This document shows, piece after piece, positions 51,057-60,344 of a stretch of 64,000 bases of DNA. The stretch is from Flavobacterium saccharophilum (GTDB lineage: Bacteria > Bacteroidota > Bacteroidia > Flavobacteriales > Flavobacteriaceae), in assembly GCF_900142735.1 (NCBI RefSeq), contig NZ_FRBY01000002.1, forward strand, positions 1 through 64,000, in the 5' to 3' direction. Each line of letters starts with the position of its first letter. Positions within the stretch are counted from its first letter, which is position 1. Under the pieces are notes generated by a model. That model was not told the origin of the DNA. It saw only the letters and a program-made list of their open reading frames with translations, and made no database searches. The translations under genes were made by a program, and so were the position numbers.

Positions 51057-51089
51057 CAAAAAAAAGCTGCTAGATAAAATCTAACAGCT
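51057..51089 (-). terminator. Terminator of the beta-propeller lipoprotein gene
   Basis: On the minus strand AGCTGTTAGAT pairs with ATCTAGCAGCT (one mismatch), followed by a run of eight T. It lies about 55 bp past the stop. Confidence 0.75.
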
Positions 51090-51144
51090 CTTAAGAGAAT
51101 TGACCTAAAAACTTAAATCATATAGTATTTCTTAGGATAACAAA

Positions 51145-52773
51145 TTATTTCAATTTGTTTTCTGTGTCTTTATAGTTTCCAGTAATGGTTACACCACTAT
51201 TTTTTGTAACTTTTCCGTAAATAGTAATTGATGAATCGTTTCCGATAAAATTAATTTTAGCACCGCTATTTAATCTTAAATCTCCCCAAATTACTACAGA
51301 ACCTTCAATTTGCAATGTCGCATTACTATTTATGATCAACTCGGTTGGGTTTTGTTGTTGGTATTTCCCCTGAGCCAAAGTTCCTCTCATATTAAAAGTT
51401 CCTCCGCTATTTAAAATCAAAGTATTTTGAATACTTATTGATCCACAATGTGTCAATATTCCACCAGAGTTGACAATCACCGAACTAATAGCTGTTGATC
51501 CTGAATATGATTTTACTTCATTTGAATTTAAAATTAAATTCTGACCTTGATTGTAAGTGCCATAATTAGAGCAATTTGCAAATGTTGTGTTAGGTTTTTC
51601 CATTTTAATGATTTTCAAACCACCTTTTCCACTTGCAACATAAATATAATTACCGCTTGATTTTACGTAGTTTGAAGAACCTGTAATTCCAACAGTTCCT
51701 ACTAAACTAAGTTGAGATCCTGATTGGTAAACATTTAAACCTGCTGCTCCGTTTGCAACAAAAGCGTAACCATCGTTTACAGAAACTGCGTTTGTAACAT
51801 TGTCTTCACCAGCGGTTGTTAAACCAATAGTTTGTAATTTAGATCCACTGTTGATATCGTAAACACCTAAGCCATTATATCCTTCAGAAACCAATAATTT
51901 TGTACCATCAAAATCCATTGTTCTTTTTGCACCGCTAACATCTGTAGATGTAGTAAAACTTTTTTGCAATGCTAAACTAGATTCGTTGTAAATATTTACA
52001 CCTTTAGTACCGCTTAAGGTAACAATTTTGTCACCACTTACAGCTACAGAACGCAAATCTGCCAATTGAGCTTTCCCTGCAATTGCTTTAGATGAGCTGC
52101 TGATTTTATATAAATTTCCGGCATCTCCGGTTACAGCAAAATAGGATGATGAATTTGCAGCAACATCAGTTGTAACTTTACCTTCAAGGTTGTTGATAGT
52201 ATATTTATCTGTAAGCAGACCTGAACTCAATTGCATATTGATTACAATTGACGGATTTGTTAAAGTAGCGTCTTTGTCAATATCTGTTGCTCCGGCAATT
52301 ATCAAATTTCCGTTAGAATAGGTAAGAGATGTAATATCGGTATTAGCAATTAATGCCGATGTAATTAATTTAGGTTTATAAGGATCTGAAACGTCAATTA
52401 CATCAATCGCACCAGAGTAAACATCACCGCGCATAGTGTAAGCAACATAAGCATAGTTTCCGTTTACAGCAACATGATTAGCCTGCAAAGTTCGTCCGTT
52501 ACTATCTGTTGGAGGATTTATTTCGGCGATTTGTACTAAAGGCAAATCAGTAGTAGCCTGAGTACTCTTTAATAATTTTGATGTTGAAGCATTTGTAATT
52601 GTAATTACTCCCGAATTTGTTAGATCAAGTCTTTTGTTTAATGAGGTAACATCAGAGTTGATTTCGATATTATTTTCTTTTGCCTGATTATCATTAGAAG
52701 TGTCATCATTATTATCACAAAATGTAAAAAGTGACATGGCTAAAAACGAAAATAAATAAACATTCTTTTTCAT
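51145..52773 (-). CDS. Putative surface lipoprotein with LVIVD-type propeller and beta-helix
   Basis: A 542-aa exported protein. The N-terminus MKKNVYLFSFLAMSLFTFCD has a Cys followed by DNNDD, which resembles a Bacteroidota lipoprotein with an acidic surface-export signal, although the lipobox LFTFC is non-standard. Residues about 75-395 contain short repeats of the LVIVD/beta-propeller type (NYAYVAYTMRG, GAIDVIDVSDPYKPKLI, YIYVASGKGGLKIIKME). Residues about 405-540 form a second, solenoid-like part with repeated Asn-Ser-Gly turns (LILNSGGTFNMRG, LRLNSGAKINFIG). No catalytic motif was seen; adhesion or binding is a guess. Confidence 0.7.
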   Translation of the reverse strand: MKKNVYLFSFLAMSLFTFCDNNDDTSNDNQAKENNIEINSDVTSLNKRLDLTNSGVITITNASTSKLLKSTQATTDLPLVQIAEINPPTDSNGRTLQANHVAVNGNYAYVAYTMRGDVYSGAIDVIDVSDPYKPKLITSALIANTDITSLTYSNGNLIIAGATDIDKDATLTNPSIVINMQLSSGLLTDKYTINNLEGKVTTDVAANSSSYFAVTGDAGNLYKISSSSKAIAGKAQLADLRSVAVSGDKIVTLSGTKGVNIYNESSLALQKSFTTSTDVSGAKRTMDFDGTKLLVSEGYNGLGVYDINSGSKLQTIGLTTAGEDNVTNAVSVNDGYAFVANGAAGLNVYQSGSQLSLVGTVGITGSSNYVKSSGNYIYVASGKGGLKIIKMEKPNTTFANCSNYGTYNQGQNLILNSNEVKSYSGSTAISSVIVNSGGILTHCGSISIQNTLILNSGGTFNMRGTLAQGKYQQQNPTELIINSNATLQIEGSVVIWGDLRLNSGAKINFIGNDSSITIYGKVTKNSGVTITGNYKDTENKLK

Positions 52774-52930
52774 AATTTCAATTTTGGTTTAAAATATTTT
52801 GCAAAGATACGTCATAATTGTAGTATTATTGGGTGATTTTTAAGGATATTTTAACTTAACATATTGTTTTTCATGTGTTTATACGAAATATTTAATATAT
52901 TAACACTTTATCGATATACTATGTATGCAT

Positions 52931-52964
52931 AAAAAAAGAGTATCAAATTTTTGATACTCTTTTG
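52931..52964 (-). terminator. Terminator of the His-rich protein gene
   Basis: AAAAGAGTATCAAA pairs with TTTGATACTCTTTT, followed on the minus strand by a T-run, about 30 bp after the stop. Confidence 0.8.
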
Positions 52965-52992
52965 TATTGAAAATTAGCTATTTACTAATTTG

Positions 52993-53508
52993 TTATCTTC
53001 TTCCATGTCCGTGATTATCATGTTTGTCATGTTTATCATGGTGATCATCGTGATCATGACGATCGTGTTTATTATAATGTTTGTAGTCTCTGTGATTATC
53101 GTGACGATCATTGTAACCATAAACCGGTCTTGGTTTATAAGGTCTTTGAGGTGCACCGTGGTATCCTTTGTAATATCTTGTTCTATGACGATCAAAGTAC
53201 ACATAAGGAGTTCTACCGTGATAATCATTCAAAACTACTTTATAACCTCCATATAAGTCATAGTTTCTATATTGTCTTGGTAAGTAAGTTGTTCTCATCC
53301 ATCTGCCTCCACCAAAATAAATAAATTGTGAAGCTCTTACATCATAATAAGCTTCGATGTCCGGTAGATAATAATATTCCATTTCTGCATATCCTGATGG
53401 ACCCCATGCTGGAGGTGTACCAATATTAACATTAATTGAGACTTGGGCTTGCGTGGCATTTGCAACCAAAAGGAATAATCCGGCGATTGCTATTTTTATT
53501 GTTTTCAT
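52993..53508 (-). CDS. Secreted protein with His/Asp-rich C-terminus
   Basis: A 171-aa protein with signal peptide MKTIKIAIAGLFLLVANATQ. The mature N-terminal part (about 25-110) is rich in Tyr and Arg (AEMEYYYLPDIEAYYDVRAS, FGGGRWMRTTYLPRQYR) and resembles small Bacteroidota secreted proteins of unknown function. The last 40 residues are dominated by His, Asp and Lys (KHDRHDHDDHHDKHDKHDNH), a typical metal-binding sequence for zinc, nickel or copper. DNA in this part shows GATCATG/CATGATC-like tandem words only because of the repeated His-Asp codons. Metal storage, delivery or sensing is inferred from composition. Confidence 0.7.
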   Translation of the reverse strand: MKTIKIAIAGLFLLVANATQAQVSINVNIGTPPAWGPSGYAEMEYYYLPDIEAYYDVRASQFIYFGGGRWMRTTYLPRQYRNYDLYGGYKVVLNDYHGRTPYVYFDRHRTRYYKGYHGAPQRPYKPRPVYGYNDRHDNHRDYKHYNKHDRHDHDDHHDKHDKHDNHGHGRR

Positions 53509-53701
53509 TTTTTTTAAGATTTAATGTTACTCTTGTATAGGGATATTCATATACTGTGCCAAAAATAAAAACTAAATGTATTTGATCGGATAAAATGTGC
53601 ATTTCAACGATTGTTAAAATGTTAATAGTTTTGTAAATAATTGATTTATAAATTGTTTCGAAAAGTTTAAAAATGAAATAAAATTTAAAAAAAAATCATT
53701 T

Positions 53702-55534
53702 CTATTTGTAATCCACAACTCGGGGCTTTCCGAGTTCAAAACTTTGCAAACCATAATCAGTGGTTTCAAAAGTATTGGTTTTGAAAACATTATCTCCATC
53801 ATTTGGAATAGTAGGGTAGTATGACAATGACAATTGAAATGAACTAAAAACTAAATAGTCATTACTAATTAATAGGCCAAGAGTCACTTTCTGATAGGCT
53901 TTATTTCTTCCCATCGCATTATTTGGACTTCCTAAAACAGCTATTGAATAATTAAAAAACGGATTCATACGGAATCCCCAAAGTGCATAAGGAGAATAGG
54001 TTTGCGTCTGAAGTGACAAAACCATTTTATCTGTTCCGTATATAGCGCTGTTAAAGCCGGCTAAACCATTTTGTTCGTTTATGTTTAATTGATCGCCTAT
54101 AATGTCTTCACGATTTACTCCAATAACTATTCTCGGATTAACAAATTGTCTCAGTTTCCATTTTCCTATACTATATAGTTTTGTGAAATAATTGCTTTCA
54201 ATTGCAAAAGCCGTTTCATAGGTTTTGGACTGATGAAAAAAAGTACCTGCTTCGAAATTAGTACTGAAAAAGCCCCACCTATAATAGTTTCCAAAAGAAA
54301 ATTGTCCGCCTATATACGGTCGCCACATGGTATTTTTGTATTGATAACCAAGCGTGATTCCATAAATTCGGCCAATAGGAACATCTTCAGTTTGCCCGTT
54401 TCTAAAGATGTAACTGTCTTTGATAAACTTTCTGGTATTGAATCCAATTCCGGATAAAATTAGTTTTTCATCTGAGTAAAAATTCGTTGGATCATACAAA
54501 TCTGAAGGACTTTCACTAAAGTTTACGTTTAGAAAACGTGCTGAAACTATCAAATTGGTTATACCGGCATTCTCTGTCTCAAATACTTTAGTTGCTTTTC
54601 CTGCCCAAAAATCCTGAAAATTATATTTGAAAGGCTGATATTGATAGCTCATATCAGGAGCCTGCAAAGTATCTTTTCTGAAATTTTGTCCAACATAGAC
54701 TCCACCGGCCCATTTGGTTAACGGAGAGTAGAAGAGACGCTCAAGATTTATTGTTTTCGAATAATTATTATCCAGATCAATATTATAGTGGAATGTCGCT
54801 CCGATGTAAGTGTTTTTAATATTAGGAACAGTGTACGTAACATCATTTCCATTTCGACCATCATCAAAACGATTTGTAAAACGGTATTCCAGCTGTTGAC
54901 CAGAACCAAAAAAATCTTTCTCTTTAAATCCAACCGAAACCTGATTACTAGAAATTGAAAATTTAGGAATAGTACTCCAGGAATCTAAAACACGAATAGT
55001 AACATCAACAGAGTCTGATGCTGCGCCAACAAGATCATGTGTTACGCGAACTGCAGTTACATATTTCTGAGCACGAATTAAACGTTCGGATTCCTGCACT
55101 TTATAACTGTCGTATACGGAGTTCCGTCTAAATAGTAATAAATTGGTAATAGCAATTCTTTTTGTTTTTAAATGAAGTCTGTTTCCCGTTCTTTCTCCCC
55201 AATTTTTAGGCACCTGAGTTGTATCTGTAAGAGAATGCCCAAACGGATCTAAAGTAATAATATTTATTTTTCTAATGATTTTTCCATTATAATCGGCAGA
55301 ATCATGAGGGATAATAAGATCTTCTTTTTTTCGGGGCTTTTTACTTCTAAACAAAAGTTTGTGCATTGTTTGCGTAAACTTATTCTTCTTGGAGTAATTT
55401 CTAATTTTCGTATAGATCTCTGTACTATCTTTTTTGGCCTTACTGTCTTCTTTTTTAGTATTATCTTGGGCTTGAGTAATTTGCGTACAAAAGCAGATTA
55501 AGATAAGAAACACTATTTTATTAATTGGAGACAT
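53702..55534 (-). CDS. Outer-membrane beta-barrel protein with POTRA-like domain
   Basis: A 610-aa protein with signal peptide MSPINKIVFLILICFCTQIT, a lysine-rich linker (about 25-75), a POTRA-like periplasmic domain (about 85-190; KIIRKINIITLDPFGHSLTD ... YVTAVRVTHDLVGAASDSVD, then VTIRVLDSWS) and a C-terminal barrel of about sixteen strands with aromatic ends. The layout recalls Omp85/FhaC-type proteins, but the barrel lacks an obvious Omp85 VRGF/Y motif by eye. Its function is unknown; membrane protein or polysaccharide handling in the outer membrane is possible. It appears monocistronic. Confidence 0.7.
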   Translation of the reverse strand: MSPINKIVFLILICFCTQITQAQDNTKKEDSKAKKDSTEIYTKIRNYSKKNKFTQTMHKLLFRSKKPRKKEDLIIPHDSADYNGKIIRKINIITLDPFGHSLTDTTQVPKNWGERTGNRLHLKTKRIAITNLLLFRRNSVYDSYKVQESERLIRAQKYVTAVRVTHDLVGAASDSVDVTIRVLDSWSTIPKFSISSNQVSVGFKEKDFFGSGQQLEYRFTNRFDDGRNGNDVTYTVPNIKNTYIGATFHYNIDLDNNYSKTINLERLFYSPLTKWAGGVYVGQNFRKDTLQAPDMSYQYQPFKYNFQDFWAGKATKVFETENAGITNLIVSARFLNVNFSESPSDLYDPTNFYSDEKLILSGIGFNTRKFIKDSYIFRNGQTEDVPIGRIYGITLGYQYKNTMWRPYIGGQFSFGNYYRWGFFSTNFEAGTFFHQSKTYETAFAIESNYFTKLYSIGKWKLRQFVNPRIVIGVNREDIIGDQLNINEQNGLAGFNSAIYGTDKMVLSLQTQTYSPYALWGFRMNPFFNYSIAVLGSPNNAMGRNKAYQKVTLGLLISNDYLVFSSFQLSLSYYPTIPNDGDNVFKTNTFETTDYGLQSFELGKPRVVDYK

Positions 55535-55605
55535 TCAGGTATTTTTTTGCTATACTATAAAGTGATTTTTGTATGAATATAAGTAAAATAAGAGTAATAA
55601 CCTTA

Positions 55606-56721
55606 CTATTGGTTTACTTTGGCTTCAATTTTAGCTTTTCTAATTCGCCAGGTAAATTTTCTGGGCATATGATTTCCCATCAGATACCCCCAAGGTTCTA
55701 AAGATTCAATTCGTTCAAAAATAATTTTCAGAATGGCTAATAACGGAATTGCCAAAAACATACCTGAAATTCCAGCTGCAGAACCTCCAATAATAATTCC
55801 CATAATCGATACAAAAGCATTGATTTCTACTTTTGAATTTATTATTAATGGCACCAGTAGATTATTATCAATTAATTGTACCACAACATTTACAAGTAAA
55901 ATACTTAAAATCATTGAAGTTTCTGGCGTTCCGGTTAGAGAAGCTAAAAGCGTTATGACGCCGGCAATTGTTATTCCAATATAAGGTATCAGATTTAAGA
56001 TTCCGGTTATTAAGCCCAGCAGAATAAAATACTTCACGCCAACAATCCACAGACCCAAACCTGTTAGAATAGAAACGACAACCATCTCTAGTAATAAACT
56101 AACAATGTAATTGTTTATTGACACTTTAATTTGTGATAAGATATCTTTTAGTGCCGCATGGTTTTCCTTGTCGATTAGTTTGGCTAAAAATAGAATAAAA
56201 TGATCTTTATAAAGGAGAAATAAAAAGGTGTAAATAGGAATGATGGTGCAATCTAATAGAAGATCTGTAATAGATAATATTGCTGAACCAACGGTACCGG
56301 CACCGCTATTTTTAACGGAATCTTTTGTTACGGTGTCCAGGTATTTTTTTTGTTCGCCAATGCTTATATGAAAATTATCTTTTACAAATTTATGTACCTC
56401 AGTAATAAAATAATTGGTGTTTTTCTTAATCGCTTCAAAGTCATTGGCAATATCTTTTACCTGGTACGATATAAAAACTAATATTCCGACAATAAATGCG
56501 GCAAACATAAGTACACATAGTATTGCTGCCAGATGCCGTGGAAACTTAAATCTAACATTTAATAATGTAAAAACAGGAAGTAGTAAAACGGCGAATAAAA
56601 AGGCCATTAGTACAGGTGTAATGATGTCTTTTCCTAAGCAGAATATTACAGCAAAACAAATTAAACTTACAAGTATAAGGGAAAGTTTTGCATAAAAAGG
56701 CAATTTGATTGAACGAATCAT
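55606..56721 (-). CDS. AI-2E family transporter
   Basis: A 371-aa membrane protein with about eight transmembrane helices and a central soluble helical domain. The AI-2E/PerM family features are visible: PVLMAFLFAVLLLPVFTLLN near the start, the amphipathic coiled segment (FEAIKKNTNYFITEVHKFVK), GLITGILNLIPYIGITIAGV and VVQLIDNNLLVPLIINSKVE near the end, the most conserved stretch. Characterised members range from autoinducer export to Na+/H+ antiport, so the substrate is open. It is on the same strand as the mini-MscS gene 116 bp upstream. Confidence 0.88.
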   Translation of the reverse strand: MIRSIKLPFYAKLSLILVSLICFAVIFCLGKDIITPVLMAFLFAVLLLPVFTLLNVRFKFPRHLAAILCVLMFAAFIVGILVFISYQVKDIANDFEAIKKNTNYFITEVHKFVKDNFHISIGEQKKYLDTVTKDSVKNSGAGTVGSAILSITDLLLDCTIIPIYTFLFLLYKDHFILFLAKLIDKENHAALKDILSQIKVSINNYIVSLLLEMVVVSILTGLGLWIVGVKYFILLGLITGILNLIPYIGITIAGVITLLASLTGTPETSMILSILLVNVVVQLIDNNLLVPLIINSKVEINAFVSIMGIIIGGSAAGISGMFLAIPLLAILKIIFERIESLEPWGYLMGNHMPRKFTWRIRKAKIEAKVNQ

Positions 56722-56837
56722 TTTGGTGTCAAAAATTAGGTTTAGAAATCAATAAGATCTAAGCAAAATTCTTATTTTTTTAAATAAATACCGTTCTACG
56801 TTTTCTTATTAACGTTACAAAATTCCCATTCAAAAGT

Positions 56838-57368
56838 TTAATCAAAAAACTCTTTATCCTCGTAATGCGTTGGCATTATAGAGATACCTTTTTGTAATAA
56901 TAAATTATTGGGAAAAATGATTCTTTCTCCTTCTTTAGTTCTTAAATTAACATGAAAAGCACTAATATCTTCAATTTCAGCTTCAATTGGAAAATCTTTA
57001 TCGTGAATTTTGATAGTGTCACCTATTCTGAAGGGGAATGAAAAGAATAAAATCATTCCGGAAGTAATATTACTCAGAATAGACCACTGCGCAAACATGG
57101 CAACGCCAATAACAGTTGCAATTGAAGAAACGGTTATAAATATATCTTTCGTCTCAACACCCCAAATCACAATCAAACTTATGGTTACCAAAATATTCAT
57201 CAAAATATGAATATATTTGATCACTAAATTAGTCCTATGTTCTAAAAGCTGGCTGCTGTGGGCATAGCGACGAATTAATTTAGCAATAATCACTCTTAAT
57301 GCCACCAAAGTAACTAAGAGAATTATTGTAGTTAATATTTCCTGACTATATTCTTTAAAAGAAAACAT
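56838..57368 (-). CDS. Small MscS-type mechanosensitive channel
   Basis: A 176-aa protein with three transmembrane helices and the MscS pore and beta domain only. TM3 and the hinge are clear: TVIGVAMFAQWSILSNITSG, MILFFSFPFRIGDTIKIHDK, then IEAEIEDISAFHVNLRTKEG and IIFPNNLLLQKGI. It stops directly after the beta domain, without the C-terminal alpha/beta vestibule present in E. coli MscS (286 aa). Truncation appears natural, because the sequence is intact and continues into the maf region in phase with the operon. It likely opens on hypo-osmotic shock. Confidence 0.85.
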   Translation of the reverse strand: MFSFKEYSQEILTTIILLVTLVALRVIIAKLIRRYAHSSQLLEHRTNLVIKYIHILMNILVTISLIVIWGVETKDIFITVSSIATVIGVAMFAQWSILSNITSGMILFFSFPFRIGDTIKIHDKDFPIEAEIEDISAFHVNLRTKEGERIIFPNNLLLQKGISIMPTHYEDKEFFD

Positions 57369-57379
57369 ACTTTACTATT

Positions 57380-57964
57380 TTACACTAAAGTACTCAAATA
57401 TTCATAAACTTTTGCTGTTGGCAAGCCCATAACATTGGTATAAGAACCTTCAACTTTTGCAACTGCCATAAAACCAAACCATTCCTGAATACCGTAAGCA
57501 CCGGCTTTGTCATAAGGTTTATAGTTTTCTATATAATATAAAATAGCTTCATCTGATAAATCATTAAAAGTTACTTTGGTTATATCATGTAATAGAGTAG
57601 AAGTAGTATTTGTTTTAAAACAAACTGATGTAATCACTTCATGAGTAGTATTCGACATCGATTTGATCATTTCAAAAGCTTCTTCGGCACTTTTAGGTTT
57701 TCCTAAAGCTTTTCCCTCATGCCATACTATCGTGTCACTGGTGACTAATATTTCATTGTCTTTAAGTTCACCCTCAAATGCACCTGCTTTCAATTCAGAT
57801 AGAAAATCAGTGATTTCAACCCCTTTTAATTCCGGTGGATAAATTTCTTCGATATCTTTCAGTCTTATTTCGAAATCCAGATTTAAATCTTTGAAAAATT
57901 GCTGTCTGCGGGGTGAACCCGAAGCCAGAATTATAGTATATTTTTTTAATTTTTCTTTAAGCAT
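57380..57964 (-). CDS. maf: Maf-family nucleotide pyrophosphatase
   Basis: A 194-aa Maf/HAM1-superfamily enzyme that hydrolyses non-canonical or TTP/UTP nucleotides. The substrate motif IILASGSPRRQQFFKDL starts the protein, the base residues are in LVTSDTIVWHEGKALGKPKS, and GIQEWFGFMAVAKVEGSYTN with NVMGLPTAKVYEYL closes it. Length matches the family (190-200). Its start overlaps the UbiA stop by 8 bp, indicating tight coupling. The order DUF2520 - KdsC - UbiA - Maf is frequent in Bacteroidota, although the functions do not obviously belong together. Confidence 0.92.
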   Translation of the reverse strand: MLKEKLKKYTIILASGSPRRQQFFKDLNLDFEIRLKDIEEIYPPELKGVEITDFLSELKAGAFEGELKDNEILVTSDTIVWHEGKALGKPKSAEEAFEMIKSMSNTTHEVITSVCFKTNTTSTLLHDITKVTFNDLSDEAILYYIENYKPYDKAGAYGIQEWFGFMAVAKVEGSYTNVMGLPTAKVYEYLSTLV

Positions 57965-58883
57965 TGTACTTAATATTTAAGGTGATAACCAGAATTGATA
58001 AAATCCCGAAAAGCAAAATCAATTTTAAAACGGTACTCAAATGATGAAAATCTTTTTGAGATTTGGCTCCAAATATTTTTACAATAAAATATAAAAGTGG
58101 AGCTAATACAAAAGCAAAAGCATATAGCGTAACGATTAAAAGATCGTTTTCCATGAAATATTTGTTGATATAAAGCAACGATAATATAAATGGAATAATG
58201 GCAAAGCCCAAGGCAATTTTTGCGGCTCTGCTAATTCCGATTGCAATTGGTAAAGTATTCATTCCTTGGTTATAATCGCCATTTACGTCTTCAATATCTT
58301 TAACTATTTCACGAATAAAATTAATCATAAAAGCGAATAATGCATAATCGATTAATATAGAAAACAAACTCGCCATTTGCGCCTGATTGTCCACATTTGT
58401 TGCGGGAAAAATATCAAAAACGCCAATTATAATAACGCTTAATGCCAATAATAATGCCACTACAAAATTTCCTAAAAGCATGATTTGTTTTAAGGTTGTA
58501 GAATAAAAATAAAGCAAAGAAGCAATCAGAATAAAAATAGTAGCGAAACCAGGTCGCATGATCACATTTGATAAATAAAATCCAATTGCGACACCGGTAA
58601 TATTTAATCCGAAATAAATATTATAAGCTCTGGTTTCAGAGATTCCTTTTCCAATAACAACATCATTGGGTTTATTAATGGTATCAGATGCAACATCAAA
58701 AATATTATTGATTACATATCCTGCCGCGGCCAATAAAACTGTACTCAAAACCAATAATCCATATTGCCAATCAGCTAAAGCCAATGGAATATCCTGTTGC
58801 TTTAAAAAGGAATAGCGAAATAAAAGCTGCATAAACGCAAGCATCAGTAGGTTTTGGTATCGAATGAGTTTAAGGTATTTCAT
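57957..58883 (-). CDS. UbiA-family prenyltransferase
   Basis: A 308-aa membrane enzyme with about nine helices. Two Asp-rich motifs bind the prenyl diphosphate with Mg2+: NNIFDVASDTINKP (about 64-77) and KDIEDVNGDYNQGMNTLPI (about 195-213). The overall pattern is that of the geranylgeranylglycerol-phosphate geranylgeranyltransferase-like branch common in Bacteroidota; the native substrate is not proven and could be another polyprenyl acceptor. It overlaps maf by 8 bp. An 8-bp repeat array lies directly upstream, between it and the KdsC-type gene. Confidence 0.82.
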   Translation of the reverse strand: MKYLKLIRYQNLLMLAFMQLLFRYSFLKQQDIPLALADWQYGLLVLSTVLLAAAGYVINNIFDVASDTINKPNDVVIGKGISETRAYNIYFGLNITGVAIGFYLSNVIMRPGFATIFILIASLLYFYSTTLKQIMLLGNFVVALLLALSVIIIGVFDIFPATNVDNQAQMASLFSILIDYALFAFMINFIREIVKDIEDVNGDYNQGMNTLPIAIGISRAAKIALGFAIIPFILSLLYINKYFMENDLLIVTLYAFAFVLAPLLYFIVKIFGAKSQKDFHHLSTVLKLILLFGILSILVITLNIKYNA

Positions 58884-58891
58884 TTTCTGAA

Positions 58892-58931
58892 GGTTCTGAG
58901 GTTCTGAGGGGCTAAGTTGCTAAGGTTCTGA
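58892..58931. repeat. 8-bp repeat array (GGTTCTGA-type)
   Basis: Five consecutive 8-mers: GGTTCTGA, GGTTCTGA, GGGGCTAA, GTTGCTAA, GGTTCTGA, then a T-run. Only 8 bp separate it from the UbiA start codon, so it lies in the 5' region of that gene. Confidence 0.6.
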
Positions 58932-58974
58932 TTTTTTATCGAATTAATAATTTACAATTTATAATTAACCATTA

Positions 58975-59502
58975 TTAATCGTGTTTCCCACTAAAATGTT
59001 CCATCCATTTTCCCTGCACTTTCATTACTTGTTCGATTACATCACGTGCGGCACCTCTTCCTCCTTTTACGTGTGAGATATAGCGGCAGATATTTTTAAT
59101 TTCCGGACTTGCATCTTGAGGACAAGCTGGTAATCCTACTAATTTCATTACATGGTAATCCGGAATATCATCACCCATATATAATACTTGTTCTGGCTTT
59201 ATATTATAAGTATCAGTGTATTCTTTAAAGGTGAGCACTTTATCCGGAGTTCCTAGATGAATGTCTGTAATTCCTAAATTACGAAGTCTCACACGGACAC
59301 CTTCATTGCTTCCTCCAGAAATAACGCAGACATTATAGCCACTTTCTACAGCCGCTTTCATGGCGTAACCATCACGAATATTCATTGTGCGAAGAATTTC
59401 TCCCTCATTCGTTACAAAAACTGAACTGTCTGTTAGTACGCCATCAACATCAAAAACAAACGTTGTGATGTCATTCATTATTTCCTTATAACTTTTTGCC
59501 AT
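58975..59502 (-). CDS. KdsC-type HAD phosphatase
   Basis: A 175-aa HAD phosphatase without a cap domain, of the KDO-8-phosphate phosphatase type: 3-deoxy-D-manno-octulosonate 8-P to KDO + Pi, in lipopolysaccharide core synthesis. Motif I is FVFDVDGVLTDSSVFV (Asp18, Asp20), motif II CVISGGSNEGV, motif III GTPDKVLTF, and motif IV LYMGDDIPDYHVM. The tetramer-forming loop RGAARDVIEQV is also present. It overlaps the DUF2520 gene by 17 bp, so the two are co-translated. Confidence 0.9.
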   Translation of the reverse strand: MAKSYKEIMNDITTFVFDVDGVLTDSSVFVTNEGEILRTMNIRDGYAMKAAVESGYNVCVISGGSNEGVRVRLRNLGITDIHLGTPDKVLTFKEYTDTYNIKPEQVLYMGDDIPDYHVMKLVGLPACPQDASPEIKNICRYISHVKGGRGAARDVIEQVMKVQGKWMEHFSGKHD

Positions 59503-60247
59503 TATGCTGTATAGATTGTGTTAGTATTTTATAAATATTCTTTTGATTTTCATTGGTTAGATATTCCAAATGTGCTTCAATTGTATTGGAATCATTGCGT
59601 TTTGCAGGTCCGGTTTGTGCGTCGACCGGATCTAAAGTTTTTATTTTTTCAGCGGTTTCCTGAATCAGCGGTTTTAAAATATCGAACGGAACCTGATTTT
59701 CTTCGCAAATTTCCTGACCAATCTGGTATAAATGGTTTGTAAAATTATTGACAAAGACAGCTGCTACATGTAATGCTTTACGCTGCTCTGAATTTATGGG
59801 AAAAACAGCTTTAGAAATACTTTTCGCAACTGTTTCTAAAACGCGGAAATCAAAGGTGTTATCGGCTTCTAAACATATCGGAATCACCGAAAAATCAATT
59901 TCTTTATTTTTAGAAAAAGTCTGAAGTGGATAAAAAACGCCTTTACGATTTTTATCATCCAAAGTTTCTATTGAAGCAGTTCCCGAAGTATGAACCACTA
60001 GTTGATTGTTAAACGGTAATTGTTGAGAAACTTCTGTAATGGCGTTATCTGTAACTGCGATAATGTAGAGATCAGATTCTTTTAGATCCTCATAATTGCT
60101 AACAATTTTTTCAAATTCAATTAGAGAACTTAATTTTTCTTTTTTTCTCGAAAATACTTGTACAATTTCAACAAGCTCACTTTTTGTGAAAGCCTTAATC
60201 AGATGCTGTGCAACATTTCCGGAGCCAATTAACGTTATTCGAATCAT
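59486..60247 (-). CDS. Rossmann-fold and DUF2520 protein
   Basis: A 253-aa cytoplasmic protein with an N-terminal NAD(P)-binding fold (IRITLIGSGNVAQHLIKAFT; GSGNVA is the nucleotide motif) and a C-terminal helical DUF2520 domain (HVAAVFVNNFTNHLYQIGQE, then LIQETAEKIKTLDPVDAQTG and PAKRND). The architecture resembles ketopantoate or F420-dependent reductases, so an oxidoreductase role is likely, but the substrate is unknown. It is first in the transcript with KdsC, UbiA and maf. Confidence 0.85.
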   Translation of the reverse strand: MIRITLIGSGNVAQHLIKAFTKSELVEIVQVFSRKKEKLSSLIEFEKIVSNYEDLKESDLYIIAVTDNAITEVSQQLPFNNQLVVHTSGTASIETLDDKNRKGVFYPLQTFSKNKEIDFSVIPICLEADNTFDFRVLETVAKSISKAVFPINSEQRKALHVAAVFVNNFTNHLYQIGQEICEENQVPFDILKPLIQETAEKIKTLDPVDAQTGPAKRNDSNTIEAHLEYLTNENQKNIYKILTQSIQHNGKKL

Positions 60248-60344
60248 ATCGCAAAATTAGTATTATTTTTTTTAAAGTGGATTGCTTTTAGCTGGTTTGT
60301 CTTTTGTTAAAAAAACACCAGAATTGTAGAATCTTTACCGCAAA

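Noticed and set aside
52990..53120. Dense GATCATG/CATGATC words that look like protein-binding sites, with a long antisense frame
   Set aside because: They follow from repeated His-Asp codons of the secreted protein. The antisense frame is a by-product.
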